Shown here: in pieces, positions 1-12,700 of the stretch
Position numbering within the stretch: position 1 is the stretch's first letter
How the letters are laid out: every line of letters begins with the position of its first letter
Assembly: GCA_021396245.1 (NCBI GenBank)
Contig: WNYE01000004.1
Span: 372,001 to 436,000 of the forward strand
DNA length: 64,000 bases
DNA from: Sporothrix humicola
Taxonomy: Eukaryota; Ascomycota; Sordariomycetes; Ophiostomatales; Ophiostomataceae
Direction of reading: 5' to 3'
The notes under the pieces: generated by a model
What the model saw: the letters and a program-made list of their open reading frames with translations, nothing else
The model's database searches: none
What the model was told of the DNA's origin: nothing
Made by a program: the position numbers and the translations under genes

Positions 1-973
1 GACATACACAAGATACACGACCAACAGCCGCCAAAATAAGTCAAGACCAAAACAGACCTAAACATGTTGACGTAGGCGGCGGTGTCTGGCTCCCAAAACA
101 TAAAAAAAGGCTCGGCCGGTCAGTGAGTCCTCTCGCTTGCATTTGTCGTCTGTTGGTCTGTTGGTTTCTTTTTATTTCCTTTTCTTTTTTCTTTTCAGTA
201 CCCATCCGGACCTCGCCGCCGGTGCCGCCATGTGCCATTCTATTTGCTGTCCCCCCTTTCCTTCTTTTGGGACTCTCAGCTCGTACAGCACAAAATTGCG
301 TGCATTTTGCATGACCAGAAATGGCCACTCATGGACATGAATCACAATGCTCCCTACATATCCTGATTCGACCTTCTTCCCACCAATTCCTTTAACATTG
401 TCAATACACAATGTCCTATTCTCCCGGATTATCAGCCCCGGTATGGCAGCTCCGACGTGCATGTCACAGATGTCGTTTTTTTTGTGTAATGGGTAAGGGA
501 CAAGGGGAGAATACGTGGCTACGTGTGGCTGAATGTAAGGCGTACGACATACGTGGTAATTTTAATGATTTTATGACACGTCTTACACAGATGACCCTCT
601 TCTTCGGTACTGTGGTGAAAGATACCTCCTGAATAGTTTAGACAAGATGTGATTTGGAGCGGTGATATCACGTCGAGGCTGGGCTGTAAATGGAAAGCAA
701 AGCCGTAGTAAGCTTGATAATGGTCATGAAAGTATCATCTTTGAAGGATGAGACAAACGCCAGTCCAAGTTCAAACTATCGAATGCACGGCCAACAAGCC
801 AAAGGAACCATCAACGACGATGGCCATAATGCCTTCACGTTGCAGAGATCTACAACCTCTTTCCCTTTTTGTTGAGAGCTTTCTTTCAATGGAGTTTCTT
901 CTTCTGTTTCCAGGACACCGAGAAGTCACAGGCCTCCAATGCGAAATGCATGTTGGTGGGCACTCAAGGTGCC

Positions 974-1025
<52 letters not shown>

Positions 1026-3700
1026 GTCCTTAGTTTCTTACACATCACAGGCTCAGCAGAAAACAATAGTTTCAACCGGCACTCCCTATTCTCCATAAAA
1101 ATGTTGCCCGTACCCTGTCCAGTAACACATGCAGTTGCAGACACTGCAGAAACTGCACAACCTTTCCCAACCTGCAGAAAAGAGTTGCAGGCTACCGAGA
1201 AAGGCACGTCCACAGTTTGCAGCACATAACGGCACCATCAGCCTCAAAAAAGACCCGCATGTCCTGCTACTGCAGCACCTGCATACAAGCCATCGTGAAG
1301 AGGGTCAATAGTGGAAGAGCTGAAGAAATTTTCTTATGAAGGAAATAAAAAAGCACAAATTGCATAAGCATAAAACATTAATAAAATCATAAAAATGAAA
1401 AGATAGATGGGTAGCTCCGGCGCCCGGGATATCGTCAGAGTCCCGCTCCTCGTACCCCTTGCCTACTTATACTATCTTCCTGTACCTTTTTGGACTGCCT
1501 CTTATTGTGGCCATTTTCCGGCATAAGTTTAGCGCGCCGAGCGGTCCCGTCCCGCAGAGTAGGAAATAACGGGCGGCCCGGTAGGGAAGAAATCCTCGCC
1601 GAGAACGAGGATCGCCACTAAATAGTCCGGGCTGGAGATGCAATCAAATCACGGTTGGCAATACAAAGTCCAAATAGTGTTACATCCCAAGGGAGAAGCA
1701 TCACAGTTCGGTGATGATCTTGTCAGAAATCAGTATAAATGCCTCTTGACCCCACCATGTCTCCCTCTCTCCCACACACCGGATGTCAACTTTTCAAAGA
1801 TTGTTTGCTCGTCTTCCATCACAGTCACTTCGCTCGGTGATCAGCAGTGAACATTGCCAAAAGTAAACAGTGACAAAGCAACAATTTGGCCAAGTTGCTC
1901 TTTTAGACTTTCTTTTTCTTGCCTCTCACCTTCCTGGACCGACTCTCTACATCGGCATGATGTGATATTGGGCCAGAGTCAAAAAAGGGGTCCGAGCTAC
2001 ATGGGATTGTCTCTCTTCGGTTTCTGCAGGTCTTGTTTGTGCAAACATACAGAGTACAAACACACAAAATACACAAATCTTGCCTGTCGTCGTTCTCTTT
2101 CTGTCTGCAGCTAGACAATCAGCTGGGGCTCGCTAGGCCAGTCCGGGATACCAACGTGTCGATCTGCCCGGGTTTCTCTGGATATCAACATATTGAGCAA
2201 GCCCGAGCTCTTAGGAAGACTCTCTTGCCCGGTTGTCTTGGGAATATGCAGGAAGGTGAGACATCAAGAGGGGCAGTCGGCCGGCCTTCCCAATACATCA
2301 AATCACGGCAAGTCTACACCGATTATTTCGGCGGCTGCCTGTACAAAGTAAGCGGGATAAGCGGCTATGATCAAGCACAGCTATGGGCAGATTCAACAAG
2401 CCGGAAGCATGAGTGGAGCTGCAGGCGCATCGTGACGCTGGATGATGAAAAACCAAATTCCAAATAACTGCAAAAACTTACAAATGCCAAAAGAGTGTGT
2501 GAGAGGTTTCGTGTACTCTCTCAAGTATTAACGGCGGGTATATCGCATCCCCATATGACTCTCGTCCGGCCGAGTGTATGGGCGGCCGGACACATTTGTG
2601 GCACAATCGGCGAGCATATCGGAAAGACAGTGTCCAGTCGGGCGATGGACATTATCCGCAGAGGCACTTACAAGTCGTATGCTCAGGAATAGAATACAAG
2701 TAATCTATTTACATCTATATCCGTGATCTCGGATCTTCGTCGTTTACACGTATTTATTCGTCCGTTGGTCATCATATATTGGCATCCGACAGGCCAGCCA
2801 CGAGGAAAGTGTGCAGACAGGATGAACACATTTACCACTGTGCAATCTCATAGCATGTATCTCGCTGACGGGCCCCTGGACAGGTAATTGGTATTGCTTC
2901 TTCTGGTCCTATTGTGTCACCAGTCCACAGAGATCACGACGTACAATAACCGATAAAAGCGTTGCACAAGGGTGATGAGATGGCCACGGCAGTCAGCCAA
3001 CGTCTTTCTGGCTCCATCGACAGCGAATGAAATAGGGAAGGTATGAAATATCAAGACGCGAGATGTGAGATCAAAGTAAGGATGGGTAAGAAGAGCGATC
3101 GTGTGAGACTCCAACGCACGAGTCGATGCGATCTCACCACGATCTGTCCTCTAAGCTAAGATTGTCGATGCAGTGTCTCCTCTGTCGTAAGGGGTCATCT
3201 TGCCTCGTGCCACATGGCACTCTTGTTCTTCGTCCTTTTGTATTGCGTCTCAATGGCATCGGTTGTGCATCATGCAGTTTTGATTATCTGATCTCGTTGT
3301 CTCTGAGCCATCTATCGACAGACGAAAAGGGCCGATATGTGAGCACGCAGTGGCCAGGCTAGGGATCTTCTGGAAGATAGTTAAACCATTATATGTAAGG
3401 AAGCATTGTTCACCAAGACGATGATAACTAGAGCCCTCAAAGCAAATAAATAGAGGAACAGGTCCCCTTTTGTGGACATGGGATACAACATCGGGAAACC
3501 TTTCAGTTCCACAGCCTCCATATTCAGATATGTCCCTATGCCACGGCTTCCTCCTTTGGATTCGCATAATCATCGTCCAGTGTCAACATTGCAGTCAGAG
3601 GGCTAGTCTTCATTGCAAACATTAGAGATAGCTTGGTGAAGATGGAGTCGCTATCCTGGGCACAATTTCTGAGCGAGTATGACCACGCTCGTACTCGAAG
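1..3700. other. Gene-free stretch, left part
   Basis: No reading frame here has the GC3-rich codon use, length or recognisable motifs of the real genes in the window. All frames are short and overlap freely on both strands. The only clear structure is a poly-T run near 1 kb, listed separately. I see no tRNA, 5S rRNA or transposase remnant. A few short exons of an intron-rich gene could escape reading by eye. Confidence 0.6.
978..1024. repeat. Poly-T tract, 47 bases
   Basis: An uninterrupted run of 47 T. On the minus strand it reads as a poly-A run, as left by a retroposed transcript, but I found no obvious target-site duplication or coding remnant beside it. Simple slippage of a homopolymer is the plain alternative. 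Its exact length may be unreliable in an assembly. Confidence 0.95.
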
Positions 3701-3884
3701 ATTTAAAGAAACATAAAAATTATGTGCACGCGAAAGTGTGTGTCTAGATGCCGTTGTTGTATGATTTCTGAAAGCAGACCGTATATTTGCGGTCTAGCCA
3801 TCGACCATCGATGTGCTATGGCCATTGTTTACTTCGTGATGCCATACTGTGGTAGAGTCTATGCTGCGTCCTTTTCATTCGATG

Positions 3885-4145
3885 AAAACATCTTTTTTTT
3901 CGACTTTTTTACTTTGGTTTTCATTTTATATCTGATGTGTTGTTTATTTTATTACATATTTTTTCATAATAAAAATCTTTTCATTTTTTTCCCTTCTTTT
4001 TCTTCCTAATTATTAAAATGATAACATCAAGTTCTTATAAAAAATGAAAAATAAAAAATAAAAAATAAAAAACATATAATATTTTTGCCCAATTTCTATT
4101 AGAAATGAAAACAACATAAAAAAAAGTCTTATAGTTATTTCTGTA
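3885..4145. repeat. AT-rich block with A-rich simple repeat
   Basis: This block is markedly richer in A and T than its surroundings. The first half is T-rich and the second half A-rich, including several near-perfect copies of a 7-base aaaaaat unit at about 4038-4073. No gene is visible. It may be a RIP-damaged relic, a replication- or matrix-associated AT block, or plain low-complexity DNA. Confidence 0.75.
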
Positions 4146-7100
4146 GGTATTTAACGAGAGAGAAATTATCCTTACATAAAGCTGACAGCGAGGCGACAAG
4201 ATCGACTGTATCTAATAATGAACAACAACAACTCCCGCCATCGCTTATGGCTTTATGTTTCGTGATAGTCCGTGAGTTCTACGAAACACAACACTTCAAA
4301 CTCCTTTAGATACACTTGAGAGTTTTAATGGAATACGGAGAATTGTTATTAACCGAGTGGCGACGGGATCGCGACATTGCGGCGCATCCCTCCATCTCAC
4401 CTTCCTGTCATCCTCATCCTCCCACAAAACAACCATCACCACACCGCCGCTGAAGGAGGTGTAGGTCTCATCCTGGAAGAAGTCTGGAGAAGAAAATTTG
4501 CCACCTTCATCTTGGTAAAATGGGTTGTTGCCCGGTGTTGGAGGCCCAGTATCCATTTTTGGACAGTTTTGGTATCTTGTCTGCTTGTTATATGGGCATC
4601 CAACGCTCGTCACATCTCATCACAGGGTCCCAGGAAGAGAGTTGGCCGACGTACATTGTCGATCACCGCCGAATACCAACGCAGTATATATTGCCTCCAT
4701 TTAATCTCCCTGTTTTTGGTCTCCTTCATTATTGCCTTTCTGACCTCCCTCAAATTTTCAAGGGAGCAATAACGGGATAAAGGCAATTAAGAGGAGTAAT
4801 CTATCCAATGCTACGCTCGGACGGGTAGGGCCAGGCAAAAAGGCGGACTGACGAAAGAAAGAGGGAGAGCAGCAGCTAAAAGCGGCTGCACGTTGTAGGG
4901 ACCAGGCTCGAGCCGTCTTTCTCTTTCACTCTATCAATCCAATATGTATTGCATCTTTCTTGGACTGGTTCACGCAACCCGTTCGTTGCTGTGCGAGCTG
5001 CGCAAAGACGGAGAAGGACACAGCCCAGACTAGATAGGGTCTCTCTCATGTTTTGTTGCTCGATGTCTTGATTGTCCTTATTTCGCATATGCACAGTCGC
5101 ATACAAGGACACCCTCACCGATGACTGCAGTCGAGAGTGAAATGCAGGGAGGAAGCACTACATCGTAGGCGAACCGTGCATCCGCCATCCCGCATTTGCT
5201 ACTGCTTTCCCATGACGAACTTTTATCGTTCACGACGAGAAGCAGGTGGGATGAGAATAACGCTGTAGTAGAGCAGTCACCAGGCATGCTCTGGTATGGC
5301 ACTGGCAGTATACTAGCTTTCACTTGGCTGCCTGGTCACGATCGCTTGATCTTCTCGATATAGCCGGGTTCTTTGTTTTGTTTCTTGTGAGGCCCCGTTT
5401 TCTCACGATATGCTCTGGCAATATTCCCCAGCCCGTGCCGTTTCGTTTCACGCCATCATTTCTAGGAAACAAACATCAAACAGCGAGCGGGCAACGATGA
5501 ACTCCTTTTGGTTGTGCCGTGTAGTTGGACGGGCTCTTTCGAGATGGTTCAAAACGGACTGCCGTTGTTCATGCTCGACGTCAACTTTGACGATATCGCG
5601 AGCCTCGGCAAGCCACACAACGGTGTAGAATCTGCGGCATACCAATAGTAAGCGTAGTTCCCCTCCGCATTCCTCGTCGCGTGTTCAACGTTGAACGCGA
5701 CGGTCCTTTCATCTCGCGATAGTCTGGCAAGGGGCATCTTATTCCTGTTAAGCTTCTGTTAGCATTTCTGGTGAGGAATTGAGGGGTGGATAAAAAAGTA
5801 CTCGAGTTTGTCATCACGATAGTATCGAGCGTTCTTCGGCAGACACGAACAATGTACGCTTGAGTTTGTCCTTTGCCGTTTGACCCTATGATATTCGAGC
5901 ACGCGTCTTTGGAATGAAGGAGATACGCCACAGACATCACAGCATATCTCACAGTCAGAAAGGAAGAAACATTGTTCGGCAGAGAAGCAGAGCCACAATG
6001 TCATAATTCCACAATTCCACACTGTCTGATGTCTGAATTCCTCTCTCGAAATAGAAACGGTGGCTTAACAGGAGAGGATAGAGAAGGGCAGAAAGTGAGA
6101 CATTGTGAAGCACAAAGCTTCTATTTGAAGGAGGACGAAGGGCTTCGGAGGCGCGGGAGGGATTGTCGTTTGGATTGTTGATGTGTAATATCGTTTTTGT
6201 ATCGTCTTTAGATTTCATATATCGTGCCATCTCGTCTTGTCTCAGGAAGAAACAGCCTCTGCGATGAAGCAAGAGAAGGGGGACGAAAAGGACGAAAAAC
6301 ACAGAAAGGGAGACACGCGCACGTTTACCCAGCCCTCCCTTGAGCATCACAAGATCGATACAGGGAGAAACGAGGAGCTATTCCGGTGCAGGGAGGCCTG
6401 GAGGCCTTGAGGTTTGGAGGCTTGGACTCTCGAGTCTTACAAAATACTGAGAGAGAATTGCCCCAGCTCACTCCTTGCCTGCGGATAGAAGCTCCCGGTG
6501 AGAAGGTGAGCAGTAAATGCAAGACATCGTGAACACAGGCTTACAAAGTCTACGACACTTTCTGTCTTGAAAATACAGTTCCATGTACGCTGTATGGCCA
6601 GGTCTGGTCTCTTCTGCCCTTTGATGTTTTGGTGTGCGTTGGCATATTTTTTACTTTGCAATATGTCTCACGTCCATGGGGCGCTTGCGATTGGCGGGAA
6701 GAGCTGTTGCTCTGATATTTGGTAAGGAGGTTGCGACGTAAGGGAGGACAATGGGAAGGGATGTCGACAGAGACGAGACGAAAAGAACCCATAGTCACCT
6801 ATACATAGACAGACATGCGAGAGGAGGAAGATCAAAGATGTTGCAGAAGAACAGTATCAACTCACAACCTGTGTTTGAATTCGTCATTGCCATTGCCAGC
6901 AAGCTCTCGGCCCGGCACCAGGCCTTGGCCATGGCCCGACATCGTCCGGCCACTAAAGAAAGATGCAAAAGACGTAGAAACGATGCAGGCCGCGTCATGG
7001 GGGGCGTCGGCCACGAGAACAAGAGGAAAGGACCACAACAAGACGACAAGAACTGACAATCGTGTACTAAAGAGGACTGCACGTTGGCTGCAATATTGAG

Positions 7101-10100
7101 CTGGGCGAATGCGCAAAATACAGAAAGAACGAGACTTGTTCAGCCCGCTCAGGACAACGCCAAAAGCCCAAAAGGGGGCTGCATCTGCATGCGCCGAAAC
7201 GTTCTAACGCAGGCTCTAGAAAAAAGACACGCGAAAAGCTGCCCTGTGGCGAGGAGTACTACGATGTAGTGACAGAATCAACATGCGTGGCCACGACGTA
7301 TTACTGCTGCGCATTCCAGACGGCCCCCTTTCTTCACTCTTGTCCCTTCGTGGAGACCGAAGGGCAAAAGGCCACGCGAAGTGCTGAAGGTGTTGAAAAT
7401 GCCTGGAAGCCGAGTGCCGGAGGGAATATGGAGAGGATGGAATTAGGGCCAAGAACAGAAGCAAAAACGAGAGACATTTCTGTTCCCTCTTTTTGAATCA
7501 TGAAACGAGTCCGCCTCGAAAAATGGGAACACTGGCGTGGCGGATTCAAAAGTCTATTTCCATCCCCCATTTGCCCACGATTCATTCCCCGTGACAGAGA
7601 CTCATCTTACCCTTTCCGTGTTTTCTTTTTCGACATATCTCTCCCTGTCAAGCCGGATGCCTCACTTGTTTGACAATGTCTGTGGCACTTACATTGAGAC
7701 TGCATGCCACGATGTCTGCCTCAGTTGTTTTTTGTTGTCTGCTGTGCTTTGTGCCCTGTTGTCTTATTTTGACGTCCTTCTTCATATCGGGAATATGGCA
7801 GTCCGTGACGGGCATCGACGCAATCCCCGGCCATCAACGCTCTTCAGTCTCATCCCCATCCTCTGCCGGGTTTCCGTGCGCCGTACTCGTCGTAAATGTC
7901 GGTTTGACAATCCTCTTTGTGTATTTCCATGTCATGTCTTGCCTTGTTGACATGCGGATAGTCGCGTCCTCGTGTTTGTCTAAAAATCCCAACTGACACG
8001 GGAAGAACCTCAACCTTCTTTTGGGCATCAGGCATCCCAGGACCCAGACATGACAGGCATTGTTTTCCTCATTCTCCTTTGCCCTGCAAGGTTCTTTTTG
8101 CGCGATAAAAGCTCCTTCGAGATGCGATGATCTTTTACTTGGGTTGTAAGATACTTTTCGACAGTGTTAACGGACTGCGTGCCGAACGCCACGCCTGGGC
8201 GTTTTACAAGTACAGACCGGCTCTTGACAGGCACTGGGATTGTAATTTTGTGCCCGCATCCCGATATCTGGCACTGTGCAGAGGTGCAGACCTTGTTCCT
8301 TTGGCGCTGACCTCCTTGGAAGCGTGGTCATCACGCCTCCATTCTCTCTTTTGTCGCGCGCTCCCGTTTCCCGTTGTTGTTTGTCTGCACAGGAAATTAA
8401 ACAGAATGCAACATCGTCACAGACGATCAAAAGGTCTGGCCACTGCTTGGATGGTCCTTTGATGGTCCTTTGATGACACTTTGATGCTCATCTTTGCTCC
8501 TTTGCCTTCTCCTTTGTCTTATTTCCCATCACAATATCCATTTCCACTTGCATCCCCTCAAATCCTCCCGTTTTATTTTTGATATTTTCCCTTTCCCTCC
8601 TAAAGTCCAACGTCAGATTTGGGAATCCTTGGCAGATGAGAGTTATTTCCCGACGCTGGGTCCCTCTTTCTGCACAAAAACTGCCAGCACATTTCTGCGT
8701 TTTCACGCGTTTCTCACCTCCATTTGCCGTGTTGGCTCTTTGGGCTAGGCCGAAATTGAATACTGAATAGAAAACGGTGAGGCTCTTTCCGCCTTTTGCT
8801 GCAAATGTAAGATACTGCATCATCGTATTCTGCTCCTTTTTGATATGCAAATCCTCACGATGCAACTTTGATTCCTCTTCCTTTTCTTCCTCTCGCGTCT
8901 TCCTCTTCAACATCCCATCCCTCCTTCGCAGTCCTTTCCTTCTCCCTCGGATGCACGCCATGTGGTCCACTGCGCCAAAAATAAGGGTGAAGAAATCAGC
9001 AAAAACAACTGGCGGATGGACCGGGTGCCTGCCGATCCCTTACAGAACGGTACAAGGCTGGGCATGTGGGCTTGGAAATACGAAAAACGCTGAAGGAATT
9101 GAGCCTTGAGGAGCTTGGGAAGAGCCTTCCAAGAGCCTAGAGGACCTCAAGAGGAGCCCGCCAGTAGAGAGTATTAACTGTTCACAGCACAAAAACGTTG
9201 CTCACAATACGGAGAAGAGGCTATTCATGACCATATCCCCTGTTTCTTCAACCTCGAAGCGAGCTCTCTAGGGGCTCTACTGTGTAGGGGTTCGTGGCTG
9301 TGTTTATTCCCAGGGACCTGGCCTCTGGGCATTTTGGAGCTATTCTGGCAGCTGCCAGGCCTGCCAAAGAGGTAAAAAACGGTCAGACGCTTGCTGGCAT
9401 ATCCCATGTCCGTTTTCCATCTTTTGAGGCCTCGCTTCGTTTTCATCTTGATCAGCCTACTTTTATTCTCTTCTTTTTCTTGTGTCGTCTGCTCTCCTGT
9501 CTGTGGCTTTGCTGCTTCTTTGTGCGTTTCCGAGTTTCTCGTATTGCCCAAGAAAGCTCGTGTAAGAAGCCGATGGCACTGTGCAGACACGCTCACAAGA
9601 CGTTCACAGTCTCGTATCTACCGTAATGCCGTACAGTGCACAACGATAGTTATGTATATTGGGGACTCGAGGCCCTGCCTTGCCTACCTTTTTGTGCATG
9701 CCCGACGGATTTCTTCACCCCCGGTGCAACATGCCACATGCAGCAGAAGCACGCGGCCGCCCTGGGAAGGGGGAGAAGGGGAAAGGAAGGGGATCGGCAG
9801 CCGCCAGGTCGGAATCTGGAAATACATGAGCACTATCGACTCATCACCGTTCTCAGTATTCCTCTTGTCCACAGTGCATTGCAGTGTGCAACGCGAACCG
9901 GGCAACTCGCAGTTCACGGTGGCCGAAGAAAAGCAGAATATGGGAGGCGTGATCATTCGTTGGATAAAGAAAACAAAGAACACGAAAAGAAAAATAGAAC
10001 AAAAAAGAAGTTGGGTGTGCTTTGTGCTTTGTGCTCTGTCCGGATTCTCGAGTCTTTTGGTTGCTCTCTCCTCCTTTTCTTTCTTCCATTTGTTTGTTTC

Positions 10101-12700
10101 GTTTTGACCCTCGACGAACAGCGGCAGAGCGACGAGCCACGCCACGAACCTAGGGAACAGGAGTAAAAAAGGGAAACAACAAAATTGAAAGGAGCTGCCA
10201 AGCTGGGCCATGCAGAAAGACGTGCCATTGGCCGAACCACTGCCATGTTGCAGGCGGCACAGGCTAGGCTGTCTAGGCAGGCCTGGACAGCGAGCAATAT
10301 TGTCAAAATATTGTCATTTTGGGTGTGTTATGCTCTGTCGCTGCCCCTGCCTGATAGGGTGATCGACGCCTGGGTTGATCATTTTCTAGCATGGAGAACC
10401 CGAAGAAACAGCAGATAAACAACCCAGGAAACGCAGAAAAAACGCCTATCCCGTCGGTCCAGGCCTGCCTATCACTTGGGGACCCAGGTCCTCATTTCGC
10501 TGTCTCCTTGTCAGTTGCTCTTTCCTTGCCAGATGCTTGGCCTCTGCAATCACTATTCTGATCCTGCCCCTCTTCCACAGTGCCCTCCTGCCTCATCGTA
10601 GCTATTTTATGAAACCAACCCTTTCCGGATCAGGCAAGAAGAACAACAGCCAACAGGGGACGCTCCCAGTCCCTGGCGAAATTAGACACTTTTTGGCGAG
10701 GGGCAGTGTGGTGGACAGCCAGAAGAGGAAAGAACAGAGGGGGACGGCAACAACAAAAGGGAAACTCACACTCACTGCTGGAACTCTTGGGCCGCTGAGC
10801 TCCAACGATGCAGCGCACAGAGGGTCGTAATTGCGCATCTTATCGTATTGCGACGATAGAATGGAACCCTCTCTCTGAGCCTCTGGGCTCAAGACTCTCG
10901 AGATTCTTTTCAACAGCGCATCCGTGCCTTGCGCGGCGCTCCATCCTCCAGATGGACCAATAACAGGTGGTGAGCGGCGCAGGGCGTGCCTGAGTTGTGA
11001 CCCACCGATCGCGTTCCTATTGGCCATATGGCTGAAATGGGCTGGAGAGGACCCCCGTAATACCCCTGTAATTATCTCGTACCCACTTATTTTCTGCTTT
11101 TTGTCTGTTATTTTCGCTTTGATTTTCTTTGAATCTCGCGCTGCCAAGTATTTTGGTATTTTTGTACCTGTTTTTGGCTCTGCACTTCATCCGCATGTAC
11201 TTTTGCCCAATCTTCAGCTTTGGCGATACTTTGCTTCGTCTCAAAAAGAACATGGCTTGGGCACCAGATGGCATGCGTGACGTGGCGTACCGAGACAGCA
11301 GACTAAAAGTACCCTGTACTTGCGACCTGTGGAAGAGGAGTCTCTCCCCGTTTTATATTGCGGAGTCACCATTTTATTTTACCTTTTCCACAGTTTCTTC
11401 AGTCTTCTCCCCAAAATCTTCAATTCTCTTTGTTCGGACGCGACAGAAGACTCATCGATGCGATGTGGATGTTCTGTGGGCTTTCTTTGAAGACTTTTCA
11501 GCGTCTCCGCCTTCTGTATTTTGGCTTCTGATGGCATAAGGAGAGCATCTGACTCTCTTTTACAAGTACACTGGTGTTGCGCATGGTCCTTCTGAGGCAT
11601 CGACTATTGAATTTTCATTTCAATTTCACTGCTCTCACCTCAGAAAACTCAGAAAAAGCAAAACGGTGCACCGGCACTGTGCTTGGCTCGCCCCTGGACC
11701 GCGGGACCTCATTTCCCTGTAAAGCGCCTATGGACACAGGCCTGAGGGACCAAAAGCGAGAGCCTCAAAAGCCTAGAGAGCCACTATGCCGCCACCGCGA
11801 TTCGATCCTAGTCGCAATGCTGCCGTGCCCCATCCAGAATGCTGCAGTGCTTTTTCTTTCTTTCTCTTGGGATCTCACGGAGCGATTCTCCGTACAGTGC
11901 AATCAACAGTATCCATTCGTGATCTCGCAAACATCGCGAACCTCACGATGGGACCCATCGCGTTGGCCTCCATTTTTAGGCGCTTTGGTGCCTTTTGGGC
12001 CCCGTTTCGCCATCTTTTAATACCGTTTTACTGGACTTGTACCTGAAGCCGCGCGCGCTGTCAACTCTTTAGCGCCCTGGGGACTGGCCCGCCACAAGGC
12101 GCGAGTGCGCCTTCCCGTTTTCTTAGATTTTGTTAGATATCTTTAGAGACACGCTAGAGTCCACTAGGCGAGAGACAGTGGGAAAACGCTCAGGAACAGC
12201 CGAACAGGACAACTGGCACGTAAAAAAACAAGGAAATGGGCGTTTTTGTGGTGGCTCTCTAGAAGTCTCATGCGGGATGCCAATAGTTGAGGCGGAGAGG
12301 CGCTTTGCTGACGCGACGAGGAAAAAGAAAAGTGAACAAAAAAGCAACGAAAATTGCCGTCGAAATGGAACAGGAACGAAAAGAATGAAAAACGCGTTGG
12401 AAATGAATTTTCTGCAAAACGATAATGCTGTGATAATGTGCAAGAACGGATCTCCAATCTGATTTCGAGCGAAGGCACGACGGACTGAGCCACAGTCGTG
12501 GTTGCATCCCACAGTTTCTGCCAATCTCTGGGACGTGTGTAGTGCTGACAACGGCGACACGCCTGCATGTGTGCATTTGCTGCACAATTTGCTTTGCTTC
12601 ATTAGCTGGGTGCAGCACGAGAACAACACTGTAATACGGACCGTCTTGCATACGGTGCGAAATAGGGAACAACGAAATCGCTCTCACCAACTGCCAATCG
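4146..12700. other. Gene-free stretch upstream of MSB2
   Basis: About 8.5 kb with no supportable gene on either strand. The longest frames (for example around 9.4-10.1 kb) are rich in Cys, Ser, Phe and Arg, match no family I know, and overlap equally long frames in other phases. With the neighbouring stretches this gives close to 15 kb without a gene before MSB2, most likely a long regulatory region or a gene desert. Confidence 0.6.

Noticed and set aside
9391..10211. Long overlapping frames on both strands
   Set aside because: Codon use is unlike the real genes, no motif is recognisable, and similar lengths occur in several phases at once.
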